DNA of 64,000 bases from NCBI GenBank assembly GCA_029779475.1, contig JAKPAN010000150.1, positions 1-64,000 of the forward strand, read 5' to 3'. How positions within the stretch are numbered: the first letter of the stretch is position 1; the number at the start of each line of letters is the position of its first letter. The notes under the pieces are model-generated. The model was given only the letters and a program-made list of their open reading frames with translations, was not told the origin of the DNA and searched no databases. Shown one piece after another: positions 1 through 9,213 of the stretch. The position numbers were made by a program, and so were the translations under genes. Source of the stretch: Pseudomonadota bacterium (GTDB lineage: Bacteria; Pseudomonadota; Gammaproteobacteria; Xanthomonadales; Rhodanobacteraceae).

Positions 1-1
1 C

Positions 2-2611
2 GCCGCGCTCATCGTGCTCGCGTGGAACCAGTGGCCGACCACGCGGCGCTGCCTCGACTCGTTGCTCGCGACCGCGCCGTTCGTCGCCGACCTCATCGTC
101 GTCGACAACGGCAGCACGGACGAAACGCCGCAAGCCTTGCGCGACTACGCCGACCGCGTGCGCATCGTCACGCTGCCCGACAACCTCGGCTTCGTGCGCG
201 GCATGAACGCGGGCATCGCCGCCGCGCGGCCCGACGACGACGTCGTGCTGCTCAACAACGACCTCGTCTTCACGCAGCACGACTGGCTCGAACGCCTGCG
301 CGACGCGGCCTACGCGCGGCCCGAAAACGGCGTCGTCGGCTGCCGCCAGATCGGCCCGCAGGAACCGCCGCTGCTGTATTCCGCGGGCGGCTTCATCGAA
401 GCCGACGACCTGTGGGGCCAGCAGACCGAAGCCGGCATGCTCGAACGCGACGTCGCGCAATACACGACGACGCGCCGCGTGCAGCACGTCGCCTTCGCGC
501 TCGCCTACCTCCGCCGCGACTGCCTCGCCCGCATCGGCGGCCTCGACGAGATCTTCCACAGCTATTTCGAAGACACCGACTACTGCCTGCGCGCCGCCGA
601 CGCCGGCATCGCGACGGTCAACGCAGGCGCGGTCACGCTGCGCCACGAACAACACGGCTCGACGCAGGACGACGGCGGTTTCCGCCAGCGCTTGTGGGCC
701 GCGAGCCGCGCCGCGTTCGCCGCGCGTTGGCAATCGCGATTGCGCGACGAGCAGCGCGGCAACGTGCTCTGGCAAGGCGTCACGCGCGCCTCGCCCGCGC
801 ACGCGCACCTCGCGCGCGCGCTCGTGCGCCGGCTCGATGCGCGCGGCCTGCGCATGAGTTTCGAGCCGGTCGCCGACGAACTCGCCGACGCGCAGGATTT
901 CCGCCTCGATCTCGCCGCGCGCCGGCGCTGGCCGCCGCCCGGCGACGCCGCGATCGTCTGCGCCGACGGCGCGCACTTCGCGCAGGCGCGCACGCGCCGC
1001 CGCATCGCGCTCGCGTTCTGCGACTGGGCGCGCGCACCGGCCGCGTGGGTCGATGGTGCGAATGCGCTCGATCTTTTGCTCGTGCCCGACACGTTCCAGC
1101 GCGACGCATTTGCCGCCTCCGGCGTGCGTACGCCGATCGACGTGCTGCCGATCGGCGTCGATGCCGACTACTGCCATCCGCGCGTCCCGGCGACGCGCGA
1201 TCCACAGGGACGTTTCACCTTCCTGGCCGTCGTCGACGACTTCGCACGCGACGCACCCGACGTGCTTGTCGATGCATTCCGCGCCGCGTTCGCGGACGAC
1301 GACGGCGTTGCCCTGCTCATCCACGTGCGTGCCGGCGCCGATGCGTTCGCGACCGCGCAATCGCTCGCCGCGCAGCGCGGTAGCGACGCGCGCATCCGCA
1401 TCCTCGCCGACTGGACGTTTCCGTGGCATCAGCGCGCGCTGTTCCTGCGCGGCGGCGACGCCTACATCGCAGCGCGGCGCGGCGGCAGCTACGACCCGTT
1501 CGCCGCCGACGCGCTCGCCTGCGGCTTGCAACTCGTCGCCAGCGATTTCGGCAGCAGCGGCATGCTGGCACGCGAGCATGGCATCGCGGTCGCAATGCGC
1601 CGAATCGACGATGCGCGCACCGGCTTGCCATGGGCCGAACCGGAATTCGATGCGCTCGTCGCCGCCTTGCGCGAAGCACGCGCACGCCAGCGTTCGCAAC
1701 GCGGCATCGAAGACTTTTCCGCGCGCTTCGCCGCCACACACGACATCGAGACCGGCGCCGACGCGCTCGCCGCGCGCGTGAGTGAACTCGCCGCGCTCGC
1801 ACCGCCGCGCGCGAAGCCCGCGCCGCATCGCCCCGTCGATCTCGCGCGTGCGCCGAGCGGACAGCTCGTCGTGCTCGGCATGCATCGTTCGGGCACGTCG
1901 AGCGTCGCCGGCCTGCTCGCGCGATTCGGCTTTCATGTCGGGCCGGTCGATGACCTGCTCGTCGGCCCCGACAATCCGAAAGGCCATTACGAATCCGGCC
2001 GCCTGCACGGCGCCTGCCTGCGCCGGCTCGCTGCAGCCGGCGGCGACTGGAAGCAGCCGCCGACGCATGTGCCCGCCGATGCGGTCGATGCATTCCGCCG
2101 CGAGGTCGGCGCGCTCGTCGACGAATTCGATGCGCATCGTCCGTGGCTGATCAAGGAACCGCGACTGTGCCTCGTCGCGCGCGAATTGCTGCCGCTGCTG
2201 ACGCGGCCCGTCTTCGTGCACGTCGTGCGCGATGCGCAGGCCGTCGCTGCCTCGCTCGCCGCGCGCGATGCCATGGATGGCGACGCCGCGCTCGCGCTGT
2301 GGGAGCGCTACACGCGCGACGCGTTCGCGGCGAGCGCCGGCTGGCCGCGCGTGCTCGTCGATTACGACGCGCTGTGCGCCGAACCATTGCGTGTTTCGCG
2401 CGCGCTGTTCGCCGAGTTGCAGACGCTCGGCATCGCAGGCCTCGCCTGGCCTGGCGACGACATCGTGCTCGACTGGATCGAGCCGCAAGCGCGCAAACCG
2501 GCGCCGTTCGCCGCGACGATGACGGCTGCGCAACGCGTGCTGCAGGCCACGATTTCCGACCGCAGCATCCTCGATGCGCGCGACGAACGCGCACTGCGCG
2601 GAGCCGCGTGA
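2..2611 (+). CDS. Multidomain glycosyltransferase (GT2 + GT4-like) fused to a sulfotransferase-like domain, 5' truncated
   Basis: The reading frame is already open at the first base and the N-terminal strand is that of a GT-A fold, so the true start lies upstream; 869 residues are visible. Residues 1 to about 230 are a family 2 glycosyltransferase (VVDNGSTDE; acidic LLNNDLVF near residue 85). Residues about 300-570 resemble a GT4-type GT-B domain without an obvious canonical EX7E. Residues about 620-800 are sulfotransferase-like, with a P-loop HRSGTSS near 627 and HVVRD near 740 that match the PAPS phosphate-binding elements. It probably builds and sulfates a surface polysaccharide in the cytoplasm. 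Its stop overlaps the next start by one base (TGATG), so it is the promoter-proximal visible gene of a coupled operon. Domain calls are motif-based and the donor and acceptor are unknown. Confidence 0.8.
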   Translation, partial: AALIVLAWNQWPTTRRCLDSLLATAPFVADLIVVDNGSTDETPQALRDYADRVRIVTLPDNLGFVRGMNAGIAAARPDDDVVLLNNDLVFTQHDWLERLRDAAYARPENGVVGCRQIGPQEPPLLYSAGGFIEADDLWGQQTEAGMLERDVAQYTTTRRVQHVAFALAYLRRDCLARIGGLDEIFHSYFEDTDYCLRAADAGIATVNAGAVTLRHEQHGSTQDDGGFRQRLWAASRAAFAARWQSRLRDEQRGNVLWQGVTRASPAHAHLARALVRRLDARGLRMSFEPVADELADAQDFRLDLAARRRWPPPGDAAIVCADGAHFAQARTRRRIALAFCDWARAPAAWVDGANALDLLLVPDTFQRDAFAASGVRTPIDVLPIGVDADYCHPRVPATRDPQGRFTFLAVVDDFARDAPDVLVDAFRAAFADDDGVALLIHVRAGADAFATAQSLAAQRGSDARIRILADWTFPWHQRALFLRGGDAYIAARRGGSYDPFAADALACGLQLVASDFGSSGMLAREHGIAVAMRRIDDARTGLPWAEPEFDALVAALREARARQRSQRGIEDFSARFAATHDIETGADALAARVSELAALAPPRAKPAPHRPVDLARAPSGQLVVLGMHRSGTSSVAGLLARFGFHVGPVDDLLVGPDNPKGHYESGRLHGACLRRLAAAGGDWKQPPTHVPADAVDAFRREVGALVDEFDAHRPWLIKEPRLCLVARELLPLLTRPVFVHVVRDAQAVAASLAARDAMDGDAALALWERYTRDAFAASAGWPRVLVDYDALCAEPLRVSRALFAELQTLGIAGLAWPGDDIVLDWIEPQARKPAPFAATMTAAQRVLQATISDRSILDARDERALRGAA

Positions 2612-4179
2612 TGTTCGGTTTCCTGCGCAGAAAGCCGCGTTTTTCCCCGATCGCGCCCTTGCTCGGCGCAGAGTGGAGCGGCACGACGCTGACGCTGCGC
2701 GCGCAGCGCGGCACGAAAAACCTCGCGCTCGATCTCGACGGCAGTTTCTTCGCCGAGACGTCCTGCAACGACGACGGCGTCGCGCGATTCGAGTTCGCGT
2801 TTCCGCCGAATGGCCGCGCCGGCATCGAGGCGATGCCGCGCGCGACGCGCGACGGCGCAAAGCTCGCCGCCGCGCCGTTGCGCCTGCTGCCCGGACAGGC
2901 GACGGCCGACGTCGCGACGCCGCGCGCTGCCTCGCCACGCTGGATCGCGGCCGGCGCGCGGCCCATGCCGTTCGGTACCGACGCCGCGGCGCCCGACGTC
3001 GCCATCGTCGTGCCCGTGTTCAACGCGCCCGAGCTCGTCGCGCGCTGCCTCGACAGCGTGCTCATGCACACGTTCGGCAAGGCGCAACTCATCGTCATCG
3101 ACGACGCCAGCGACGATCCGGCGATCGCGCCGCTGCTCGCGCGTTACGCGCATCGACCGCGCGTGCGCGTGCTGCACAACGACGGCAATCGCGGCTTCAC
3201 CGCGACCGCGAACCGCGGCATCGCCGCCGCCGGACACGCCGACGTCGTGCTGCTCAACGCCGACACGCAGGTTGGCGCGAACTGGCTGCAGGGCTTGCGA
3301 CGCGCCGCGTACAGCGACGCGCTCGTCGCCACTGCAACCGCGGTATCGGACAACGCGGGCGCGTTTTCCGTCCCCGAACTCGAGTGCGAGAACGCGCAGC
3401 CCGCGTCATGGTCGTTCGACGACACGGCGCGCGCGCTGTGGCAGCAAGCGGGACTCGCGTATCCGGAACTGCCGACCGGCAACGGCTTCTGCCTGTACAT
3501 TCGCCGCAGCGTCGTCGACACGATCGGTGCGCTCGACGAAGCCGCCTTTCCGCAAGGCTACGGCGAGGAAAATGATTTCTGCCAGCGCGCCGCGCAGCAT
3601 GGCTTGCGTCACGTGATCGCCGGCAACGTCTACGTCGGCCACGCGCGCAGTGCGAGTTTCGGCGCCGAACGGCGCGCCGCGCTCGGCCACGCGGGCATGG
3701 CCGTGTTGCGCGAGCGCTGGCCGAATTACGAAAACGACGTCGGCAGCAGCTTGTTCTCGTTCGAGCGTCGCGTGCTCGATTGGCGCGTACGGCGCGCATT
3801 CGCACACGCGAACGACGGCGCGCCGAAACCGCGCCTGCTCTGGGTCGGCGCGGGCGCGCCCGCATGGCCCGATGCCGAAGTGTGGAACCTGCAGGCGAAC
3901 GGCAGCGAGAACGAACTCATGCTCGCCGGCCAGGTAGTCGCCGCGAATACGTGGCAGGCGCACGATCCCGAGCCGTCGTATCGCGCGCTGTGGGATTGGT
4001 TGCAGGTGTTCGCGATCGAACGCCTCGTCGTGCCGAAGCGTGCGGAATCGGCCGCGGAAATCCTCTGCCGCCTGCTCGACATCCCCATCGTCGAAGTCGC
4101 GACGCCGTTCGCCGCGACTGCGCGCGACGCGCTCGCCGACGACGAACGCGCGCTGCGCAGCTTCACGGAGAACGCATGA
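2611..4179 (+). CDS. Family 2 glycosyltransferase
   Basis: A 522-residue protein starting at an ATG that overlaps the previous stop by one base. The first 125 residues (MFGFLRRKPRF onward) are not a recognised domain and may bind a partner or acceptor. A GT-A glycosyltransferase domain starts near residue 128 (DVAIVVPVFNAPE), with the nucleotide-sugar region IDDASDD and the metal-binding LLNADTQV near 215. A late acidic motif, GEENDF, near 316 is typical of rhamnosyl- and other GT2 enzymes. The last 150 residues have no clear assignment. It ends in an ATGA overlap with the dehydratase gene. The likely role is sugar transfer during O-antigen or exopolysaccharide synthesis; donor sugar unknown. 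Confidence 0.8.
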   Translation: MFGFLRRKPRFSPIAPLLGAEWSGTTLTLRAQRGTKNLALDLDGSFFAETSCNDDGVARFEFAFPPNGRAGIEAMPRATRDGAKLAAAPLRLLPGQATADVATPRAASPRWIAAGARPMPFGTDAAAPDVAIVVPVFNAPELVARCLDSVLMHTFGKAQLIVIDDASDDPAIAPLLARYAHRPRVRVLHNDGNRGFTATANRGIAAAGHADVVLLNADTQVGANWLQGLRRAAYSDALVATATAVSDNAGAFSVPELECENAQPASWSFDDTARALWQQAGLAYPELPTGNGFCLYIRRSVVDTIGALDEAAFPQGYGEENDFCQRAAQHGLRHVIAGNVYVGHARSASFGAERRAALGHAGMAVLRERWPNYENDVGSSLFSFERRVLDWRVRRAFAHANDGAPKPRLLWVGAGAPAWPDAEVWNLQANGSENELMLAGQVVAANTWQAHDPEPSYRALWDWLQVFAIERLVVPKRAESAAEILCRLLDIPIVEVATPFAATARDALADDERALRSFTENA

Positions 4180-5213
4180 GTTTCGAACTGCGCACCGCGC
4201 TCGTCACTGGCGTCGGCGGACAGGACGGCGCGCTGCTCGCCGCGCATCTGCTCGAGCGCGGCGTCGCCGTCGTCGGCACGCATCGTCCACGACGCGCTTT
4301 CGACGATTGGCGGCTGCGCGAACTTGGCATCGCCGATCACGCACGCTTGCGTGTCGTCGAGCTCGATCCGACGGATGCCGAGTCTTGCGCGGAACTGATC
4401 GCGAACCTGACGCCCGAAGCCGTGTTCCATCTCGCCGGACAGTCGCGCGTCGCCGATTCGTTCCGCGATCCGCGCGGCAGCCTCTCGGCGAACGGCGCGA
4501 GCACGTTGAACCTGCTCGAAGCGCTGCGTGCGCATGTACCGAAATCGCGCTTCGTGCTCGCATCGAGCGCGGAAATCTTCGGCGCACCCGAGCGCGCGCC
4601 GCAGGACGAATCGACGCCGCTCGCCGCGCGCTCCCCGTACGGCGTTTCCAAGCTGCTCGCGCATTCCGCGACCGGCGCGTGGCGTGCGAGTTTCGGGCTG
4701 CACGCGTCGAGCGCGATCCTGTTCAACCACGAATCAACCTTGCGCGACGAGGCCTTCGTCACGCGCAAGATCAGCCGCGCGGTCGCGCGCATCGCGCTTG
4801 GATTGGATCGCGAAGTTCTGCTCGGCAATCTCGATGCGCGGCGCGACTTCGGCTACGCACCCGATTTCGTCACGGCCATGGCGGCGATGGCGGCGCAAGA
4901 AACTCCGGGCGATTTCGTACTGGCGACGGGACATGCCGCGAGCATCCGCGATTTCGCGACGGCCGCGTTCGCTGCGGTCGGCCGCGCGCTCGAATGGCGC
5001 GGCGAAGGCGCGGATGAAGTTGGCGTCGAACGCGGGAGCGAGATCGTGCGCGTGCGTGTCGATGCCACGTTGCTGCGCCCGTTCGACGCGCCGCTGCTCG
5101 TCGGCGACGCGTCTAAGGCGCGCCGCGAACTCGGCTTTGCGCCGAGCCTCGATCTCGCCGCGCTCGCGCGCACGATGGTCGAGGCCGATCTCGCGCGCGA
5201 GCGTGCCGCGTGA
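4176..5213 (+). CDS. gmd: GDP-mannose 4,6-dehydratase-like short-chain dehydrogenase
   Basis: A 345-residue extended SDR. The Rossmann motif is TGVGGQDG (residues about 10-17), like the TGxTGQDG of Gmd. SSAEIFG supplies the catalytic Ser and Glu region, and YGVSK (Tyr near 155, Lys near 159) the active-site pair. The stretch FVTRKISRAVARI followed by LGNLDARRDFGYA is diagnostic of the Gmd family. The reaction would be GDP-D-mannose to GDP-4-keto-6-deoxymannose, the precursor of GDP-fucose or GDP-rhamnose. The start overlaps the previous gene (ATGA) and the end overlaps the next (GTGA). HES replaces the usual HESPRRG context (HESTLRDE), so a divergent substrate such as another NDP-sugar cannot be excluded. 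Confidence 0.78.
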   Translation: MSFELRTALVTGVGGQDGALLAAHLLERGVAVVGTHRPRRAFDDWRLRELGIADHARLRVVELDPTDAESCAELIANLTPEAVFHLAGQSRVADSFRDPRGSLSANGASTLNLLEALRAHVPKSRFVLASSAEIFGAPERAPQDESTPLAARSPYGVSKLLAHSATGAWRASFGLHASSAILFNHESTLRDEAFVTRKISRAVARIALGLDREVLLGNLDARRDFGYAPDFVTAMAAMAAQETPGDFVLATGHAASIRDFATAAFAAVGRALEWRGEGADEVGVERGSEIVRVRVDATLLRPFDAPLLVGDASKARRELGFAPSLDLAALARTMVEADLARERAA

Positions 5214-6367
5214 AACCGCTGCGCGTCATCCTCAACGCCGACGCGATCATGCCGCCGCTGACCGGCATCGGCCGTTATGCGTTCGAACTGGCGCGCGGCC
5301 TGAAAACGCATGCGGCGGTCGAAGACCTGAAGCTGTACTCGATCCATCAGTGGGTCGATGACGCCGACGCAGCGCTGGTCGCGAACGCGCCGTTCGCGAA
5401 GGCGCGCAAGCATGCGCTGTTCAAGACGCAGGCGCTTGAATGGAGCGTGTGGCTGCGCGGCACGTTGTTCCGCTGGCACGCGCGGCGCATGCGCGACTAC
5501 GTGCTGCACACGCCGAACTACATCCTGATGCCGTTCGATGGCCCGACCGCGACGACGGTGCATGATCTTTCGTGGATCCGCTATCCGGAAACGCATCCGA
5601 TCGAACGCGTCACGTTCATGAACCGGCACATGGCGCGCACGCTGGAACGCGCGAACGTCGTGTTGACCGATTCGGAGTTCGTCGCCGGCGAGATCGCCTC
5701 CGTGTTTGCGTATCCGCGCGAGCGGATCCGGGTCGTGCCGCTCGGCGTCGATGCGGCGTACCGGCCGCGTCCGCGCGACGAGATCATGCCGACGCTCGCG
5801 AAGCACCGCCTCACCGACGGTGCGTATCTGCTCGTCGTCGCCACGCAGGAGCCGCGCAAGAATCTCGCGCGTCTCGCACGCGCTTACGCGGCGTTGCCCG
5901 CGGCGTTGCGCGCGCGGCATCCGCTCGTCATCGCCGGCGGCCGCGGCTGGCTCAACGACGAACTCGAACATGCGATTGCGCCGCTCGAATCACGCGGCGA
6001 AGCGCGCCGGCTCGGTTACGTCGACGAAGCCGACTTGCCCGCGCTCTACGCCGGCGCGTACGCCTTCGCGTTCCCGTCGCTCTACGAAGGCTTCGGCTTG
6101 CCCGTGCTCGAAGCACTCGCCAGCGGCGTGCCCGCGCTGACTTCGCGCGGCTCGTCGCTCGAAGAGATCGCACGCGATGCGCAGGGCGAAGTCGCGCTCT
6201 GCGTCGACGCGCTCGACGAAGCCGCGCTGCGCGACGGACTCGCGCGCCTGCTCGAAGACGATGCGTGGCGGGCCCAAGCCGCGCCACGCGGCATCGCGCA
6301 CGCGCGCACGTTCACGTGGGCGCGCTGCGTGGATGCGACGGTCGAAGGCTATCGCTCGATTGCGTGA
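5210..6367 (+). CDS. Family 4 glycosyltransferase
   Basis: A 385-residue GT-B glycosyltransferase. The GTG start overlaps the stop of the dehydratase by four bases. The N-terminal half carries TGIGRYAFELARGL and VHDLSWIRYPE, typical of MtfB/WbaZ-like mannosyltransferases. The C-terminal half has EPRKNLARL and the EX7E motif in YEGFGLPVLEALASG (Glu residues near 288 and 296). Coupling to a Gmd-like enzyme suggests it transfers mannose, rhamnose or another GDP-sugar to a surface glycan on the cytoplasmic side. It is the last gene of the operon, and the next gene is convergent 16 bases away. Exact specificity cannot be read from sequence. Confidence 0.83.
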   Translation: MKPLRVILNADAIMPPLTGIGRYAFELARGLKTHAAVEDLKLYSIHQWVDDADAALVANAPFAKARKHALFKTQALEWSVWLRGTLFRWHARRMRDYVLHTPNYILMPFDGPTATTVHDLSWIRYPETHPIERVTFMNRHMARTLERANVVLTDSEFVAGEIASVFAYPRERIRVVPLGVDAAYRPRPRDEIMPTLAKHRLTDGAYLLVVATQEPRKNLARLARAYAALPAALRARHPLVIAGGRGWLNDELEHAIAPLESRGEARRLGYVDEADLPALYAGAYAFAFPSLYEGFGLPVLEALASGVPALTSRGSSLEEIARDAQGEVALCVDALDEAALRDGLARLLEDDAWRAQAAPRGIAHARTFTWARCVDATVEGYRSIA

Positions 6368-6383
6368 GCGAAGCGCCGGGCGG

Positions 6384-6971
6384 TCAAGCGCGCCCGCGCC
6401 CGCCCAGCATCTGCGTTCCCATCTTCAGCACGTCGGACAGGCCAAACTGGCCGTCGCCGTCCTGGTCGAGGATCGAGCCGAGCAGGCCGCCGTGCGCACC
6501 TTGGCCGAGATTCTGCATCTCGCGGCCAAGCATGTTGCCGAGGCCACCGGAATTCATGCCCTGGCGCTGCGTCATGTTGCCGAGCACGCCCATGATCACG
6601 GGCGCGAGCATCGACAGCAGCGCGCCGGCATTGGCGGCGCCGATGCCGCTGGCCTGTCCGACCTGCTGCGCGGCCTGATTCTGGCGGTTGCCGAAGATGT
6701 GGCCGAGGATCGCGCCGCCTTGGCCGCCGCCGCCGAGCACGCTGCCGAGGATCGAACCGATGTCGCCGCCGGCATGATCGGCTGCGGCGTTGTGCAACGC
6801 GTCCGCGCCCGCGTCGGTGGACGCGTTGCGCGCAAGGCCGCCGACGACGACGGGCACGGCCTGCTGGATCGCCGCCTGCGCCTGCGCGGGGTCGATGCCG
6901 AGCTGGTTCGCGATCGCCTGGATGCTGGCGGGATCGAGGTGGCTAAGCACCTGGTTGGTCAGATCGGTCAT
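6384..6971 (-). CDS. DUF937 family protein with a C-terminal EF-hand-like loop
   Basis: 195 residues from an ATG preceded by GAGGA about 9 bases upstream; the longer open frame lacks a ribosome site. The N-terminal part (LTNQVLSHLDPASIQAIANQLGI) is the DUF937 helical repeat, and the middle is Gly/Ala/Gln rich. Residues about 168-179 read DQDGDGQFGLSD, which has the spacing of a calcium-binding EF-hand loop, and the protein ends in a Gly-rich tail. No signal peptide or membrane segment is seen. DUF937 proteins have no established function; the loop suggests metal-dependent folding, which is inference. It is transcribed alone, convergent with the polysaccharide operon. Confidence 0.75.
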   Translation of the reverse strand: MTDLTNQVLSHLDPASIQAIANQLGIDPAQAQAAIQQAVPVVVGGLARNASTDAGADALHNAAADHAGGDIGSILGSVLGGGGQGGAILGHIFGNRQNQAAQQVGQASGIGAANAGALLSMLAPVIMGVLGNMTQRQGMNSGGLGNMLGREMQNLGQGAHGGLLGSILDQDGDGQFGLSDVLKMGTQMLGGRGRA

Positions 6972-7076
6972 GGCGGTGTCCTCATGGAGTGGAAAGTGCG
7001 CGGATAATCGGGCGCGTGCCGCGGGCAGCATAGCGCGCTCAAGTGAAACATCGTGACGCGTTGCATTTGTACACTT

Positions 7077-7102
7077 TTGACCGCGGAGGGCGTGCCTATA
7101 GT
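7077..7102 (+). promoter_or_regulatory. Possible sigma70 promoter for the Hpt gene
   Basis: TTGACC at 7077-7082 and TATAGT at 7097-7102 are good hexamers, but the spacer is only 14 bases. The -10 is therefore more believable than the -35. It lies about 50 bases before the start at 7153. Confidence 0.3.
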
Positions 7103-7152
7103 CGTGGCACCCCGCCCCGGACGATTTCGCGTTGATCCAGCACAACCCACGA

Positions 7153-7455
7153 ATGGACGCCTTGCGCCAACGCTATGCAGCCTCCCTCGCCGACAAGCGC
7201 GCCGCGCTGGTCGAGGCGTGGGAGGCGTGGCGCGCGTCCGACTATTCGACCGTGCGCCTGCGCGAACTGGCGATGCTCGCGCATCGCCTCGCCGGCTCGG
7301 CGGGATCGTACGGTTACGACGAACTCGGCGCGCGCGCGAGCGCGCTCGATCGCGTCGCCTCCGCCCTGCAGGACGCGCCCGGCGACAACGCCCGGCTCGA
7401 CGACGCGGTGCGCGCCGTCCTCGCCGCAATCGACACGGCGCAAGCGCGACGCTGA
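7153..7455 (+). CDS. Hpt-domain (histidine phosphotransfer) protein
   Basis: A 100-residue all-helical protein. The motif AHRLAGSAGSYGYDEL has the arrangement of an Hpt domain (HxLKGSAxxxG), with the His in HRLAGS as the expected phospho-acceptor. Such proteins relay phosphate between a sensor kinase or hybrid receiver and a response regulator. No kinase or receiver gene lies next to it, so its partner is elsewhere. The ATG at 7153 is preferred; a TTG at 7132 would add seven residues and no good ribosome site separates the two choices. It is followed by arginase on the same strand about 105 bases later. Confidence 0.72.
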   Translation: MDALRQRYAASLADKRAALVEAWEAWRASDYSTVRLRELAMLAHRLAGSAGSYGYDELGARASALDRVASALQDAPGDNARLDDAVRAVLAAIDTAQARR

Positions 7456-7559
7456 CACCCGTCGCAGACCTGTGGTCGCAGCGGATGACGCATCGCCGGA
7501 TTTCCCCGAGAATAGGCGGCTTTCGCGGCGCCTTCGCGCACGCGGCAGGGAATCCGTCG

Positions 7560-8480
7560 ATGCAAGCGAAAACCTCCGTATCACTGATCGGCGCGCCGAC
7601 CGATATCGGCGCCGGCCATCGCGGCGCCTCGATGGGGCCGGAAGCGCTGCGCGTCGCCGGACTCGGCCCGGCGCTCGCCGCGCGCGGGCTCGACGTCGTC
7701 GATCGCGGCAACGTCAGCGGGCCGTTCAATCCGTGGCAACCGCCGCACGACGGTTATCGCCATCTCGACGGCGTCGTCGCGTGGAACCGCGCGGTCATGG
7801 AGGCGGTCGGCGCGGAACTCGCGCACGGCCGCGTGCCGATTTTGCTCGGCGGCGACCATTGCCTCGCGATCGGCTCGATCACCGCGGTCGCGCGACACTG
7901 CCGCGAGCAGGGCAAACATCTCACCGTGCTCTGGCTCGACGCGCACGCGGATTTCAACACCGCGTCGATCACGCCGTCGGGCAACATCCACGGCATGCCC
8001 GTCGCCTGCCTGTGCGGCTTCGGCCCGGACGCGCTGACCGAACTCGGCGGCGACGCGCCGCAGATTTCGCCCGGCCAGATCCGCCAGATCGGCATCCGCT
8101 CCGTCGACGTGGACGAAAAGAAACTCGTCCACGACGTCGGACTCGACATCTACGACATGCGCTACATCGACGAAGTCGGCATGCGCCGCGCGATGGAAGA
8201 AGCGCTGTCCAACCTCGGCCCGGACGACCACCTGCACGTGAGTTTCGACGTCGACTTCCTCGACCCGTCGATCGCGCCCGGCGTCGGCACCACGATTCCC
8301 GGCGGCCCGACCTATCGCGAAGCGCAGCTGTGCATGGAGATGATCGCCGACAGCGGTTGCCTCGGTTCGCTCGACATCATGGAACTCAACCCCGCGCTCG
8401 ACACGCGCAACCAGACCGCGCTGCTCGCGGTCGACCTCGTCGAAAGCCTGTTCGGCAAGTCGACGCTGATGCGCGACTGA
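7560..8480 (+). CDS. rocF: Arginase
   Basis: 306 residues, normal for bacterial arginase, which hydrolyses L-arginine to ornithine and urea. The manganese-binding motifs of the ureohydrolase family are all present: GGDHC (97-101), DAHADFN (127-133) and SFDVDFLDP (228-236), and SGNIHGMP marks the substrate loop. The ATG at 7560 fits the family N-terminus (KTSVSLIGAPTDIGAGHRG); an upstream extension in the same frame has no family match and is dropped. AGGGAA lies upstream as a moderate ribosome site. It converges with the GST gene 9 bases away. Arginase rather than agmatinase is supported by the N-terminal motif and SGNIHGMP. Confidence 0.93.
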   Translation: MQAKTSVSLIGAPTDIGAGHRGASMGPEALRVAGLGPALAARGLDVVDRGNVSGPFNPWQPPHDGYRHLDGVVAWNRAVMEAVGAELAHGRVPILLGGDHCLAIGSITAVARHCREQGKHLTVLWLDAHADFNTASITPSGNIHGMPVACLCGFGPDALTELGGDAPQISPGQIRQIGIRSVDVDEKKLVHDVGLDIYDMRYIDEVGMRRAMEEALSNLGPDDHLHVSFDVDFLDPSIAPGVGTTIPGGPTYREAQLCMEMIADSGCLGSLDIMELNPALDTRNQTALLAVDLVESLFGKSTLMRD

Positions 8481-8489
8481 CGCCGCGCC

Positions 8490-9185
8490 TCAGCGCGGCC
8501 CTTGCCCGAACAACACGCGCTTCTCCTCGTCGCTGAGCGGCGCGCCGCCTTGCGGACTGACCTCGGGTCCGCGCGCGTAAGCGCGAATCGTCGCCGGCCG
8601 CGCCGCGATCGCCGCGTGCCAGCGGCGCACGTTCGCGAACGGCGCGAGATCCAGCGGCGCCTTCGTGTACGGATTGATCCACGGATAGCAGGCCATGTCG
8701 GCGATCGTGTACTCGTCGCCGGCGATGAACGCGCGGCCGGCGAGGCGCTGGTCGAGCACGCCGAGCAGGCGCAGCGTTTCCTTCGTGTAGCGCTCGATCG
8801 CGTACGGAATCTTCTCCGGCGCGTAGACCGTGAAATGGCCGTACTGGCCGGTCATCGGGCCGAGTCCGCCCATCTGCCAGAACAACCACTCGTTGACGAT
8901 CGTGTGTCCGCGCACGTCGGCGGGCAGGAACTGGCGCGTCTTGTTGGCGAGATAGAGCAGGATCGCGCCCGACTCGAACACGCTGATCGGATCGCCGCCG
9001 TCGGCCGGCGCGTGATCGACGATCGCCGGCATCTTGTTGTTCGGCGAGATCGCGAGATAGTCCGGCGCGAACTGCTCGCCCTTGCCGATGTTCACGGGCC
9101 GCAGCGTGTAGTCGAGCGCGGCTTCTTCCAGGAACAACGTGATCTTGTGGCCGTTCGGCGTGGGCCAGTAGTAGAGGTCGATCAT
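8490..9185 (-). CDS. yfcG: YfcG/YghU-type glutathione S-transferase (disulfide-bond reductase)
   Basis: 231 residues. It begins MIDLYYWPTPNGHKI with GGAG 8 bases upstream of the ATG. The N-terminal thioredoxin-like domain holds the Nu-class signature NGHKITLFLEEA and the glutathione-contact segment VFESGAILLYLA. The C-terminal helical domain has EWLFWQMGGLGPM and the GST capping motif FIAGDEYTIADMA. E. coli YfcG binds two glutathiones and reduces disulfides and peroxides; close motif agreement suggests the same. It lies 28 bases downstream of the small phosphatase gene on the same strand and may be co-transcribed with it. Confidence 0.85.
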   Translation of the reverse strand: MIDLYYWPTPNGHKITLFLEEAALDYTLRPVNIGKGEQFAPDYLAISPNNKMPAIVDHAPADGGDPISVFESGAILLYLANKTRQFLPADVRGHTIVNEWLFWQMGGLGPMTGQYGHFTVYAPEKIPYAIERYTKETLRLLGVLDQRLAGRAFIAGDEYTIADMACYPWINPYTKAPLDLAPFANVRRWHAAIAARPATIRAYARGPEVSPQGGAPLSDEEKRVLFGQGPR

Positions 9186-9213
9186 GACACGTCTCCAAAG
9201 GTCGTCATGCCAC

